Shown here: in pieces, positions 40,289 to 48,903 of the stretch | How positions within the stretch are numbered: the stretch's first letter is position 1 | Layout of the letters: each line of letters starts with the position of its first letter | Assembly: GCA_031179305.1 (NCBI GenBank) | Contig: JAPSHX010000002.1 | Coordinates: 186,001-250,000 of the forward strand | Length of the DNA: 64,000 nucleotides | Source: Paenarthrobacter sp. | GTDB taxonomy: Bacteria; Actinomycetota; Actinomycetes; Actinomycetales; Micrococcaceae | Direction of reading: 5' to 3' | Translations under genes and position numbers: made by a program | The notes under the pieces: generated by a model | What the model saw: only the letters and a program-made list of their open reading frames with translations | Told to the model about the DNA's origin: nothing | The model's database searches: none

Positions 40289-41323
40289 TCAGCCCTGGGC
40301 CAGCTGGTCAAGTCCGTCAGCCACTTGGGTTAGTTTCGTCAGCACGTCCTTGGCCGTTGAGGGATTGAAATCCGCCAGCCCCGTCGAGGGAGTGACGCGG
40401 AGTCCCGCCAGGCCCGAGGCAGGAAGCCCGAGCTGCCGCCACGGCTTCCAGATACTTTCAACAACCTCGGCCGTGCGTGGCAGTTGCGCCTGTGGCTCGT
40501 CGGTGGACAGGGCGCCCGCCCACACGCGTTTTCCGTCCTCGACGGCCGCAGCAAGCTGCTCCCACTGGCGCGTCGTCAACGCTTTCAGGGGCACCGCGAC
40601 GCCGTCAGCTCCCGCTGCAAGGATTCGCTCAATGGGCGCTTCGATTTCCGGTACGGAGACCACGGCTTCGACGACGCCCGCAGACTTGAGGGCCTCGATC
40701 ACCACCCTCCATGCGCTTGTCACTTCCTCCCCGGATATGGACCGCAACGTTCGGTAGCCACTCGCCGTCGGGATCGTGCCGGCCATGACGGATGCGATGT
40801 CCGGCTCGTCAATTTGAACCACCAAACGGGCACCCGGGACAGCCGTGGCGATGCGGCTGAGGTGCTCCGCGACGCCGGCGGCCAAGGATTCCGCAATATC
40901 CCTGCGGGCGCCATAGTCCAGGAGTGCCCGTTCGCCATTGTGCAGGTAAAGATTGGCGGCAAGACCCAGTGGACCCAACAACTGGATTTTGAACTCCGTT
41001 GCGGAGACGTCCTCGGCACCAGCGATGTCGGCGAGAACATTGATGTCCGTCGCGAGTGCCGAGCGGGCGCGCTGGGCATCCTTTCCTGGTTTGTCCACCA
41101 AGCGCCAGCCGTGCGGTTGGACATCGATTGCCAGGTCGACAAGCAGTGAGCCGGTCCTGCCGACAGCATCGGAGCCCACCCCTCGATCAGGCAGTTCGGG
41201 CAGGAAAGGAAGGTGGGGGTCCCCCAGTTCGCCCCGAATGATCCGGTTTGCCTCAGCTGGATCGCTTCCGGGCCACGGTCCCAGAGCGGTGGCACTGGCG
41301 CGCAGATCAACCATTTCTGCCAC
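40289..41323 (-). CDS. MetE C-terminal-like protein lacking zinc cysteines
   Basis: The 344-residue protein resembles the C-terminal barrel of cobalamin-independent methionine synthase: VVQIDEPDIASVMAG matches the substrate-binding stretch, and LRVTPSTGLADF the region near the C-terminus. I find no cysteine anywhere in it, so the zinc site (one His, one Glu and two Cys in MetE) cannot be present. It is therefore unlikely to be a normal methionine synthase. A similar short MetE-like gene lies near ligA in mycobacteria (Rv3015c). It starts 3 nt after the chorismate mutase stop, at a GTG (or ATG 9 nt later). Confidence 0.82.
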   Translation of the reverse strand: MAEMVDLRASATALGPWPGSDPAEANRIIRGELGDPHLPFLPELPDRGVGSDAVGRTGSLLVDLAIDVQPHGWRLVDKPGKDAQRARSALATDINVLADIAGAEDVSATEFKIQLLGPLGLAANLYLHNGERALLDYGARRDIAESLAAGVAEHLSRIATAVPGARLVVQIDEPDIASVMAGTIPTASGYRTLRSISGEEVTSAWRVVIEALKSAGVVEAVVSVPEIEAPIERILAAGADGVAVPLKALTTRQWEQLAAAVEDGKRVWAGALSTDEPQAQLPRTAEVVESIWKPWRQLGLPASGLAGLRVTPSTGLADFNPSTAKDVLTKLTQVADGLDQLAQG

Positions 41324-41326
41324 GGG

Positions 41327-41716
41327 TCAAGCCTGCTGGCTGGAAATCTGGTGATCCTCGGCGATTGCCTCGTGATGGCGGATCACTTCGCTGATGATGA
41401 AATTGAGGAATTTTTCTGCGAAGGCTGGATCCAGATGCGCATCCTCGGCGAGCCGGCGCAAGCGGGCGATTTGGGCCGATTCGCGGCCCGGATCACCGGC
41501 GGGGAGTTTGTGGGTGGCCTTCAGGATTCCTACCTTCTGGGTGGCCTTGAAGCGTTCCGCGAGCAGGAACACCAGTGTTGCGTCGATGTTGTCGATGCTG
41601 GACCGGATGGACAGCAGCTCATCCATGACGGCACGGTCCACTTGGCCGGCCAGGGAGCTCGCTGCCGGGTTGAAGGAATCGGCGTCATCGGGAAGGGCGT
41701 TGTTCTGCTCGGTCAT
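41327..41716 (-). CDS. AroQ-type chorismate mutase
   Basis: The 129-residue helical protein has DELLSIRSSIDNIDATLVFLLAERF, the active-site R and K positions, and GDPGRESAQIARLRRLAEDA in the second and third helices, typical of actinobacterial AroQ mutases that turn chorismate into prephenate. No signal peptide is present, so it is cytosolic. The ATG at 41716 follows TGGGGTGC; longer in-frame starts give no family similarity. It forms a two-gene operon with the MetE-like gene, which is an unexplained pairing. Confidence 0.88.
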   Translation of the reverse strand: MTEQNNALPDDADSFNPAASSLAGQVDRAVMDELLSIRSSIDNIDATLVFLLAERFKATQKVGILKATHKLPAGDPGRESAQIARLRRLAEDAHLDPAFAEKFLNFIISEVIRHHEAIAEDHQISSQQA

Positions 41717-41828
41717 GCACCCCAGTCTATGGTGTGGGGCGGTGCCCCCGCGGGTGTTACCTGCCGGCCGGGACAGGCGCGGCATAGCGACCATAACGGT
41801 CAACTATTGCCGCATCCCTTAACGCGGA

Positions 41829-41863
41829 GAAGGTACGCCCGTCTTGACGAGGGGCGTACCTTC
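41829..41863 (-). terminator. Hairpin at the end of the peptide ABC operon
   Basis: A perfect 12-bp stem (gaaggtacgccc / gggcgtaccttc) starts 8 nt past the stop of the fused ATPase gene. It lacks a T-run on the minus strand, so termination efficiency is unclear. Confidence 0.6.
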
Positions 41864-41871
41864 GCAACGAT

Positions 41872-43578
41872 TCAGCCGCCAAGCAGCGTGCGGTGCGCTT
41901 CCCGCCGTCGTGCTTGTTCGTCCGGGTCCGGCACCGGCAGCGAGGCAATGAGCCTCTTGGTGTAGTCATGCTGCGGTGAGCCCATCACATGGTTACCGAT
42001 CCCCTGCTCCACCAACTGGCCTTTGTACAGCACGCCAACCCAGTGGGACAGCATGTCCACCACTGCGAGGTCGTGGCTGATGAATAGAGCCGCGAAGCCG
42101 TACTGCTCCTGTATGTCCCTGAACAGGTCCAACACTTTGGCCTGCACCGAGACATCCAAGGCCGAGGTGGGTTCGTCGGCGATCAGGAGGCGCGGGTTGA
42201 GTGCCAGCGACCTCGCCAAGGATGCACGCTGCCGCTGCCCGCCGGACAGCTCATGCGGGTAGCGCTCCGCGTACGACGCCGGCAGCTGGACTGACTCGAG
42301 CAGCTCACCTACTTTTTTCCTCGCCTCAGCGGCGCCCGGCTTGGTGTGGATAATCAGCGGCTCTGCGACGCACTCGCCTATGGTGAGGTGCGGATTAAAG
42401 GATGCCGCCGGATCCTGGAAAACGAAGCCGATCTCCTTGCGGAGCGGACGGAAGGTACGCTCCTTGAAGTCCAGCATCTCGTACCCAAGAACCTTCAGGC
42501 TGCCTCCGGTGGTGCGGGTCAAGCCTGCAATGGCCCGTCCGATGGTGGATTTTCCGGAACCGGACTCACCCACCAGTCCGAAGACCTCATTTTCCGACAC
42601 CGTAAAGCTGACGTTGTCCACGGCCTTGAAACCGTGCCTGCCGAAACGCCCTGGGTATTCAATGGTGAGGTTATTTGCTTCCACCAGGATTTTCCCTTCC
42701 TGGTGGAGCCGGCCACGGGCACCCTCTGATGCTGAGTTTCGTCCGAGGTGCGGCACTGCGGCCAGCAGTTTCCTGGTGTAATCCTGCCGAGGTTCAGCAA
42801 ACAGGACCCGGGAAGGAGCCTCCTCCACGACGTCGCCCTGGTACATGACAACTACGCGGTCGGCCAAGTCCGCGACTACTCCCATGTTGTGTGTGATGAG
42901 CACGATTGAGGTTCCGTAGTTGTCCCTCAAGTCGCGCAGGAGCTGCAGGATTTCGGCCTGGACTGTGACATCCAGTGCAGTTGTGGGCTCATCGGCAACG
43001 ATCAGTCCCGGGTTAAGGGCCAAGGCCGCAGCGATTACCACACGTTGCTTCTGTCCGCCTGAGAACTGATGCGGGTAGTAGTTGACCCGTGTTTCAGGGT
43101 CGGGGATGCCCACCTTGCGGAGTGCCTCGGTTGCCCGGTGCTTGGCTTCCTTCGCAGAGATGCGACGGCCATGCGTTGCGTGTGCCCGGATACCTTCGGC
43201 AATCTGCCAGCCCACGGTAAAGACCGGGTTCAGTGCTGTGGAAGGCTCCTGGAACACCATGGCGACGTCCCGGCCACGGATTTTACGAAGCATGGATTTA
43301 CTGACACTGATGACGTTGTTGCCGTTGATCACCACGGCGCCGGAGCTTATGGCAGTTTCCGGAAGCAGGCCAAGGATGGTCTTGGCCGTCACGGTTTTTC
43401 CGGAGCCTGATTCCCCCACGATGGCCACTACTTCACCGGCTCCAACTTCCAAGCTGACGTCCTTTACAGCGTGAACGTCCCCGCCATCAGTGGCGAAGGT
43501 GACTTGGAGCCGATCGATGGTTAGTACAGGCTGCTCGGTGCTGATGTGATCTGACACATTTCCCAGATTGGTAGTCAT
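41872..43578 (-). CDS. Fused DppD-DppF-type ABC transporter ATPase
   Basis: The 568-residue protein contains two complete ATPase domains. Each has a Walker A (GESGSGKT near 50; GESGSGKS near 345), a signature (FSGGQKQR and LSGGQRQR) and a Walker B ([10 protein letters not shown] and [10 protein letters not shown]). Such fusions power oligopeptide, dipeptide or nickel importers. The ATG at 43578 overlaps the upstream permease stop (ATGA); a longer frame from 43758 lies inside the permease gene. It is the last gene of the importer operon. Confidence 0.93.
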   Translation of the reverse strand: MTTNLGNVSDHISTEQPVLTIDRLQVTFATDGGDVHAVKDVSLEVGAGEVVAIVGESGSGKTVTAKTILGLLPETAISSGAVVINGNNVISVSKSMLRKIRGRDVAMVFQEPSTALNPVFTVGWQIAEGIRAHATHGRRISAKEAKHRATEALRKVGIPDPETRVNYYPHQFSGGQKQRVVIAAALALNPGLIVADEPTTALDVTVQAEILQLLRDLRDNYGTSIVLITHNMGVVADLADRVVVMYQGDVVEEAPSRVLFAEPRQDYTRKLLAAVPHLGRNSASEGARGRLHQEGKILVEANNLTIEYPGRFGRHGFKAVDNVSFTVSENEVFGLVGESGSGKSTIGRAIAGLTRTTGGSLKVLGYEMLDFKERTFRPLRKEIGFVFQDPAASFNPHLTIGECVAEPLIIHTKPGAAEARKKVGELLESVQLPASYAERYPHELSGGQRQRASLARSLALNPRLLIADEPTSALDVSVQAKVLDLFRDIQEQYGFAALFISHDLAVVDMLSHWVGVLYKGQLVEQGIGNHVMGSPQHDYTKRLIASLPVPDPDEQARRREAHRTLLGG

Positions 43579-44579
43579 GGCTTGCCTGCTTCTGACGGAT
43601 TTGAAGGTGTTCCTGCTGTTGTTGGTGTTGGCGTCCTGCCCGCGCGTTTGCGTCCGCGGATCCGGGGGTCGTTGAGGTCGTTGATGCTCTCGCCCACAAG
43701 GGTCAGCCCCAGAACGGTGAGAACGATCGCGATCCCGGGGAAGACACCCGTCCACCAAATACCGGAGGACGTGTCCGCCAGTGCCTTGTTGAGGTCAAAC
43801 CCCCATTCAGCTGCTGATGTGGGCTCGATGCCGAAGCCAAGGAAGCCCAAGCCGGCGAGCGTCAGGATCGCCTCGGAAGCGTTCAGGGTGAACATGAGCG
43901 GCAGGGTGCGGGTGGCGTTCTTGAAGATGTGCCGACCAATGATGCGCACGCTGGAAGCCCCGAGCACTTTGGCCGACTCGACGAACGGCTCAGCCTTGAG
44001 GCGAATGGTCTCTGCCCGTATGACGCGGAAGTACTGCGGGACAAAGACCACCGTGATGGAGAAGGCACAAGAGAAGATGCCGCCCCAGAAACTGGATTGT
44101 CCCCGGCTGATCACGATGGAAATGACGATTGCCAGAAGCAGGGTGGGAAACGCATAGATGGCATCCGCTACGACCACGAGGATCCTGTCCAGCCACCCTC
44201 CGAAATAACCACTGAGCAGGCCAAGGGCGACACCGAGGAACAGGGACATCGCCACAGACACAACGATGACCGTCACCGCTGTTTGGGAACCCCAAATCAC
44301 CCGTGACAAGACGTCGTAACCGCCAACAGTTGTTCCCAGCAGGTGCTTGGAGTTAGGAGCTTCCTGGGTGGGAAATGAACCGGATGCATCGCTAAGTTGG
44401 GAGTAGCCATAGGGAGCAAGGAGAGGAGCAAAGATGCTCGTAAGGATGAAGAGTCCACTAAGGACAACACCCACAATGAGCATGCCCCGCTGCAGTCCTA
44501 CGCTCTTCTTCAGATGGCTGATTACGGGAAGCCTTGAGAACAAAGGCTGCGTGGGTCGGGTCAACTGAGGAGTGCTCAT
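43575..44579 (-). CDS. DppC-type ABC permease
   Basis: The 334-residue protein has an N-terminal OppC-like segment with the first helix near 33-55, an unusual segment (SDASGSFPTQEAPNSKHLLGT) before the permease core, about five further helices, and the EAA-loop motif ESAKVLGASSVRIIGRH. The C-terminal tail is Pro/Thr-rich. It pairs with the upstream DppB-like permease, which ends 2 nt before its ATG. Confidence 0.92.
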   Translation of the reverse strand: MSTPQLTRPTQPLFSRLPVISHLKKSVGLQRGMLIVGVVLSGLFILTSIFAPLLAPYGYSQLSDASGSFPTQEAPNSKHLLGTTVGGYDVLSRVIWGSQTAVTVIVVSVAMSLFLGVALGLLSGYFGGWLDRILVVVADAIYAFPTLLLAIVISIVISRGQSSFWGGIFSCAFSITVVFVPQYFRVIRAETIRLKAEPFVESAKVLGASSVRIIGRHIFKNATRTLPLMFTLNASEAILTLAGLGFLGFGIEPTSAAEWGFDLNKALADTSSGIWWTGVFPGIAIVLTVLGLTLVGESINDLNDPRIRGRKRAGRTPTPTTAGTPSNPSEAGKP

Positions 44580-44581
44580 GA

Positions 44582-45673
44582 TCAGTACCTCACTCGAGGG
44601 TCGATGAGCGCGGCAATGATATCCACCACGAAGTTGGTGACAGCCACAATGATGGCCAGCAATACAACGATCCCTTGGACGGCCACAAAGTCGCGCGCGT
44701 TAAGGTACTGCACAAGCTGATAACCCAGGCCCTTCCACTCAAAGGTGGTTTCGGTGAGGATGGCGCCACCCAGCATCAGGGCAATTTGCAGGCCCATGAC
44801 AGTAATGATGGGAATCAGTGCCGGCTTGTAGGCGTGCTTGGTCACCAGGCGGAACTCACTGACGCCGCGGGAACGCCCTGCTTCGACGTAGTCCTTTCCG
44901 AGCGTGCCGATGACGTTGGTGCGCACCAGTCGCAGGAAGACGCCGGCGGTCAACAATCCGAGGGCTACCGCAGGGAGCACCGCGTGGGCCGCAATGTCCC
45001 CCAGAGCGGCGAAGTTCCCGCTGCGCAATGCATCCAGCCAGTAAATGCCTGACGGTGCAGCCAGGCCACTCATGGTCAACTCCGTCCGCGTTGAGGCGCG
45101 ACCAGCCACGGGGAACCATCCAAGCCAAACGGAAAACGTCAGTTTGAGGAGTAGCCCGGAGAAGAAAACCGGTGTGGCGTAGCAGAGGATAGCGAAGAAC
45201 CTCAGAAACGCGTCAGGGGTCTTGTCCCGGTGTTGTGCGGCAATGAGCCCGAAGGGGATGCCGACTGCGAGCGCGACGATCAGCGCGTTGATCGTCAACT
45301 CGAGTGTGGCTGCGCCGAAAGTGGTAAGTACCTCCACCACTGGCCGCCGGTCCGTGATGGTGCTGCCGAAATTGCCGGTAAGGAGTTGGCCAAGGTACTC
45401 GAAGTACTGGACCAGGACGGGCCGATCGTAGCCGGCCTCCTGTATTCGCTGTGCCAAGACGTCCGGGGGCAGTCGTCCGCCTTGCGATGCCGTAATGGGG
45501 TCTCCAATGACCCGCATCAGGAAAAAAACGAGAGTTACCAATATGAAGACGGTGGGGATGATCAGGAAAAACCTGACCACGATGTATCTGCCCAGCCCTC
45601 CCCCGGCTTTGGACTTGCTCTTGGGAGCAACGATGCCGGGCTCAGCCTCGGGGACCTCAATAAGTGTTGTCAT
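44582..45673 (-). CDS. DppB-type ABC permease
   Basis: This roughly 363-residue membrane protein has a first helix near 33-55 (IVVRFFLIIPTVFILVTLVF), a periplasmic loop with the LGQLLTGNFGSTI motif, five more helices and the EAA loop (VEAGRSRGVSEFRLVTKHA). I start at the ATG at 45673 because GCAGGT lies at a suitable distance; 45685 gives 4 more residues. A strong hairpin (45748-45780) separates it from the binding-protein gene, which usually lowers permease expression relative to the binding protein. Confidence 0.92.
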   Translation of the reverse strand: MTTLIEVPEAEPGIVAPKSKSKAGGGLGRYIVVRFFLIIPTVFILVTLVFFLMRVIGDPITASQGGRLPPDVLAQRIQEAGYDRPVLVQYFEYLGQLLTGNFGSTITDRRPVVEVLTTFGAATLELTINALIVALAVGIPFGLIAAQHRDKTPDAFLRFFAILCYATPVFFSGLLLKLTFSVWLGWFPVAGRASTRTELTMSGLAAPSGIYWLDALRSGNFAALGDIAAHAVLPAVALGLLTAGVFLRLVRTNVIGTLGKDYVEAGRSRGVSEFRLVTKHAYKPALIPIITVMGLQIALMLGGAILTETTFEWKGLGYQLVQYLNARDFVAVQGIVVLLAIIVAVTNFVVDIIAALIDPRVRY

Positions 45674-45747
45674 TGTTACCTGCATTTCCTGCCCGTGGAT
45701 TGCGCGGGGTTGTCTCGTGCGAGCCGGCCACGCGGGTGGTCAGCAAA

Positions 45748-45780
45748 GGAGGCGGGACACCGGATCAGTGTCCCGCCTCC
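45748..45780 (-). terminator. Attenuating hairpin between binding protein and permease genes
   Basis: A perfect 13-bp stem (ggaggcgggacac / gtgtcccgcctcc) has a 7-nt loop and is followed on the minus strand by TTTGCTG. It lies about 20 nt past the stop of the binding-protein gene. Confidence 0.75.
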
Positions 45781-45799
45781 CTTTCTCACAAAGGTGCGG

Positions 45800-47428
45800 T
45801 TACTTGGAAATTACTCCGAGACGGAACTTGAACGATGGGTCCAGCGTCTTTTCGACGCCGTTCACGCCGCTTCCGACTACCGCAACCTGGGCGCCTTGGA
45901 GCAGGGGCAGGGTGGAGATGTCCTTGGCCAGGGCGTTCTGGACATCCTTGATGGCAGCCTCGCGGCTGGTCTTGTCAGCATCCGTCAGTTGCTTGGCGAT
46001 CAGCTCATTGACTTCGGGATTGTTGTAGTGGTTCTTCAGGAAGCCGCCTTCCGGGAAGAACGGTGTCAGGTAGTTGTCGGAATCGCTGAAGTCCGGGAAC
46101 CAACCAAACTGGAACAAGGGGTACTCGTCGGCACGGCTGGCCTTGCTGTAAGTGACCCATTCGGTGGACTGCAGGTTCACGGTGAAGAGACCGGACTTCT
46201 CCAGTTGCTCCTTGACCATGGCGTATTCGTCGCCGGAGGATCCGCCGTAGTGGTCCGGGTTGTACTGCAGGTTCAGTGCCACGGGTTCCGTGATGCCGGC
46301 ATCCGTCAGGACCTTCTTGGCCTTGTCCAGGCTCGGCTTTCCAGCGTCGCCATAGGCATCCTTGAACGACTCGTTGGCGCCGAGGAATCCGCTCGGAACG
46401 TTGGAGTACAGGGGCAGGTAGGTGCCCTTGTATACCTGGTCGGCGATGGCTTGGCGGTCAACCAGGTTGGCCACGGCCTGGCGGACGGCGAGTGCCTTTG
46501 CGGGGTCGGCACCGGCTGCCTTTGTTCCGTATGGCATGGTGTCGAAATTGAAGGTGATGTAACGGATCTCGCCACCCGGTCCAGTGAGGACTTTGACCTT
46601 TGAGTCCTTGCGGAGGTCGTCGATATCCGTGGCGCTTAGGCTGCGGAAGGCTACGTCAATGGCTCCTTGCTGGATTTCCAGCTTCATGTTGGTGGGGCTG
46701 GCGTAGTACTTGATGGTGGCAGCATCATTGGCAGGCTTGCCAAGAACGCCTTGGTAGTCCGCGAAGGCCTTGAAGCTGACCAGTTCGTTCTTCTTGTAGC
46801 TGTCGATCGTGTACTGGCCGTAGAACGCGTTCGCCTTGATGATCTCGTCGTCCGAGAGAATCGTGTCGGCCGGGAAGACTTCATCGTCCACGATCGGCGC
46901 GGCAGGGCTGCTGAGGATCTGGCTGAACGTCTGGTCGTTGGCGTTCTTCAACTTGAATACCACCGTGGTGGCATCGGGAGTGCTCACGCTTTCGATGTTG
47001 GTCAGCAGCGAGGCAGGTCCGGCGGGATCGTTGATGGCCACCTGCCGATCGAAGGAGTGTTTGACGTCCTTGGAGTCCAGCGTGTGCCCGTTGGCCCACT
47101 TGAGCCCCGACTTGAGCTTGACGGTGTATTCCGACGGCGCCGTGAACGACGACGATTCGGCGAGGTCGGGAACGGGCTCCGCACCGCCGGGCTCGGAGTT
47201 CAGGAGGAATGAGTAGACCTGGTTCATCACCATAAACGAACCATTGTCATAGGACCCTGCGGGGTCCAAGGACGTGACTTTGTCGGTAGTGCCGTAGGCG
47301 ATGGGGCCGGCGGCAGCCGGGGCGGCTGATGAACCGCCGCCGGAGGGTCCCGTGCATGCCGTCAGAGCGAGCGCGGAGATGCCCGCCAGCGCGATAACGC
47401 CGTGCAGGGCCTTCTTGTTCAGTGCCAT
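45800..47428 (-). CDS. ABC transporter substrate-binding lipoprotein (SBP_bac_5)
   Basis: The 542-residue lipoprotein has a signal ending in the lipobox LTAC (acylated Cys 25), a Gly/Ser/Ala-rich spacer, then a family 5 solute-binding domain with AYGTTDKVTSLDPAGSYDNG and SGLKWANGHTLDSKDVKHSF, as in dipeptide/oligopeptide receptors. The ligand cannot be told from sequence. The ATG at 47428 follows AGAAGG 8 nt upstream. A palindrome resembling a CRP/GlxR site lies about 110-135 bp upstream. Confidence 0.92.
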   Translation of the reverse strand: MALNKKALHGVIALAGISALALTACTGPSGGGSSAAPAAAGPIAYGTTDKVTSLDPAGSYDNGSFMVMNQVYSFLLNSEPGGAEPVPDLAESSSFTAPSEYTVKLKSGLKWANGHTLDSKDVKHSFDRQVAINDPAGPASLLTNIESVSTPDATTVVFKLKNANDQTFSQILSSPAAPIVDDEVFPADTILSDDEIIKANAFYGQYTIDSYKKNELVSFKAFADYQGVLGKPANDAATIKYYASPTNMKLEIQQGAIDVAFRSLSATDIDDLRKDSKVKVLTGPGGEIRYITFNFDTMPYGTKAAGADPAKALAVRQAVANLVDRQAIADQVYKGTYLPLYSNVPSGFLGANESFKDAYGDAGKPSLDKAKKVLTDAGITEPVALNLQYNPDHYGGSSGDEYAMVKEQLEKSGLFTVNLQSTEWVTYSKASRADEYPLFQFGWFPDFSDSDNYLTPFFPEGGFLKNHYNNPEVNELIAKQLTDADKTSREAAIKDVQNALAKDISTLPLLQGAQVAVVGSGVNGVEKTLDPSFKFRLGVISK

Positions 47429-47537
47429 CTGGTGAACCTTCTGTTCGATGGAATCGGCGCGCCGCCGAGGGATATTTGTGACGGCGCACACTCTTGATTC
47501 CACGATTCAATCAGACTTCGATGGCCCCGAACCCTTC

Positions 47538-47561
47538 ATTTTGTGATTCGAGACACAAAAT
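47538..47561. promoter_or_regulatory. CRP/GlxR-like palindrome upstream of the peptide ABC operon
   Basis: ATTTTGTG-N8-CACAAAAT is a perfect inverted repeat. Its core TGTGA-N6-ACACA differs by one base from the TGTGA-N6-TCACA consensus of Crp/GlxR-type cAMP receptor proteins. It lies between the mnmA stop and the binding-protein start, about 110 bp upstream of the latter. Confidence 0.6.
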
Positions 47562-47599
47562 TTACTTTCCAGTAGGTTTCGCCAGGAAGGCGCTGGCTC

Positions 47600-48739
47600 C
47601 TAGAGGACTTCCCGCTGAAGTGAACGGGCGGCGTCAATAGTAGCCTGCCCCAGGACGCGGCTGCCCTGATAGAGAACGACGGTCTGGCCTGGGGCCACAC
47701 CCCTCAGCGGATCCGTCAATGTGACAACCAGCTGGGCACGCTCCACGCCGGATTCGTCAACAACGGATTCCACACGGGCGATTGCCGGAACAGGATCGCC
47801 GTGGGCCCGGACCTGCGCGTGGCAGTCGAACTCAGCGCCGGTGGCAACTTCGGAAATGGGCTTGCCGGCCCACGAAACTTTGATACCGCGGATTTCATCG
47901 ATCGCCAGCAGGGCTTCCGGTCCCACAACAACCTTGTTTTCCTTGGGACGGATTTCCAGGACAAACCGGGGCTTACCGTCCGCCGCGGGGGTTCCCAGCT
48001 TCAGACCGCGCCGCTGCCCCACAGTGAACGCGTTGGCACCGGGATGTTCGCCAACCTTGACACCGGTTTCGTCAACGATGTCCCCGGTGGTCATGTCAAT
48101 CTTTTCGGCCAACCACCCGCGGGTGTCGCCGTCGGAAATAAAGCAGATGTCGTGGCTGTCCGGCTTGTTGGCCACGGACAGTCCGCGACGCTCGGCTTCG
48201 GCACGCACCTCAGCCTTGGAAGGGGTGTCCGCCAGCGGGAACATGGAGTGCTTGAGTTGCTCGTGGGTCAGGACACCGAGAACGTAGCTCTGGTCCTTGG
48301 CCCAATCCGCGGCGCGGTGGAGTTCCCGGTTGCCGTCGGCGTCTTCGATGACTTTGGCATAGTGACCGGTGCATACGGCGTCGAAGCCCAGTGCAATTGC
48401 CTTTTCCAGAAGCGCGGCGAACTTGATCCGCTCGTTGCACCGCATGCAAGGGTTGGGCGTCCTGCCCGCAGCGTACTCATCAATGAAGTCCTGGACGACG
48501 TCTTCCTTGAAGCGCTCCGAGAAGTCCCACACGTAGTAGGGAATGCCCAGGACGTCGCAGGCACGCCAGGCATCTCGCGAGTCCTCAATGGTGCAGCAGC
48601 CCCGGCTTCCTGTGCGCAGGGTGCCGGGCATGCGCGACAACGCGAGGTGGACTCCGACGACGTCGTGTCCGGCCTCGACGGCCCGGGCTGCGGCCACGGC
48701 GGAATCTACTCCGCCGCTCATTGCTGCAAGTACTCGCAT
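47600..48739 (-). CDS. mnmA: tRNA-specific 2-thiouridylase MnmA
   Basis: The 379-residue enzyme adds sulfur to U34 of tRNAs. It begins with the PP-loop [13 protein letters not shown], has [12 protein letters not shown] with the first catalytic Cys, and [10 protein letters not shown] with the second, then C-terminal beta domains. I use the ATG at 48739; a longer in-frame start at 48910 adds 57 residues not expected in MnmA and would overlap the divergent gene. A cysteine desulfurase that could supply its sulfur lies on the same strand, separated by a divergent flavoprotein gene. Confidence 0.95.
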   Translation of the reverse strand: MRVLAAMSGGVDSAVAAARAVEAGHDVVGVHLALSRMPGTLRTGSRGCCTIEDSRDAWRACDVLGIPYYVWDFSERFKEDVVQDFIDEYAAGRTPNPCMRCNERIKFAALLEKAIALGFDAVCTGHYAKVIEDADGNRELHRAADWAKDQSYVLGVLTHEQLKHSMFPLADTPSKAEVRAEAERRGLSVANKPDSHDICFISDGDTRGWLAEKIDMTTGDIVDETGVKVGEHPGANAFTVGQRRGLKLGTPAADGKPRFVLEIRPKENKVVVGPEALLAIDEIRGIKVSWAGKPISEVATGAEFDCHAQVRAHGDPVPAIARVESVVDESGVERAQLVVTLTDPLRGVAPGQTVVLYQGSRVLGQATIDAARSLQREVL

Positions 48740-48833
48740 GCTGACTTTCTGTTTTTGTGGGATTTGGAGCAACTGATCCGGCTGGGAAGAGTCGGCGTGC
48801 CCATCCATTCTAGCCCGTTGTGCCACGCACGCC

Positions 48834-48891
48834 CTAAAACCTATTGACTGGCCCCCTCCCATCCTTCTAAAGTCAAGATTACTGGTTTTAG
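48834..48891 (+). promoter_or_regulatory. Promoter with nested inverted repeats for the flavoprotein reductase gene
   Basis: TTGACT (48844-48849) and TCTAAA (48866-48871) form a -35/-10 pair with a 16-bp spacer. The -35 sequence is mirrored by AGTCAA at 48871-48876. An outer perfect 8-bp repeat, CTAAAACC (48834-48841) and GGTTTTAG (48884-48891), encloses the promoter. The start codon is at 48904. Confidence 0.55.
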
Positions 48892-48903
48892 AAACGAGCT
48901 GAC

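Noticed and set aside
40274..40292. A CTGACT/AGTCAG hairpin between the DUF4166 and MetE-like genes
   Set aside because: The stem is only 6 bp with no T-run and overlaps both coding ends, so it is not convincing as a terminator.
45230..46603. A 457-codon plus-strand open frame
   Set aside because: It runs antisense across the permease and binding-protein genes and through the terminator hairpin between them. It has no ribosome site or domain.
47801..48847. A 348-codon plus-strand open frame
   Set aside because: It is antisense to mnmA, whose catalytic motifs are intact.
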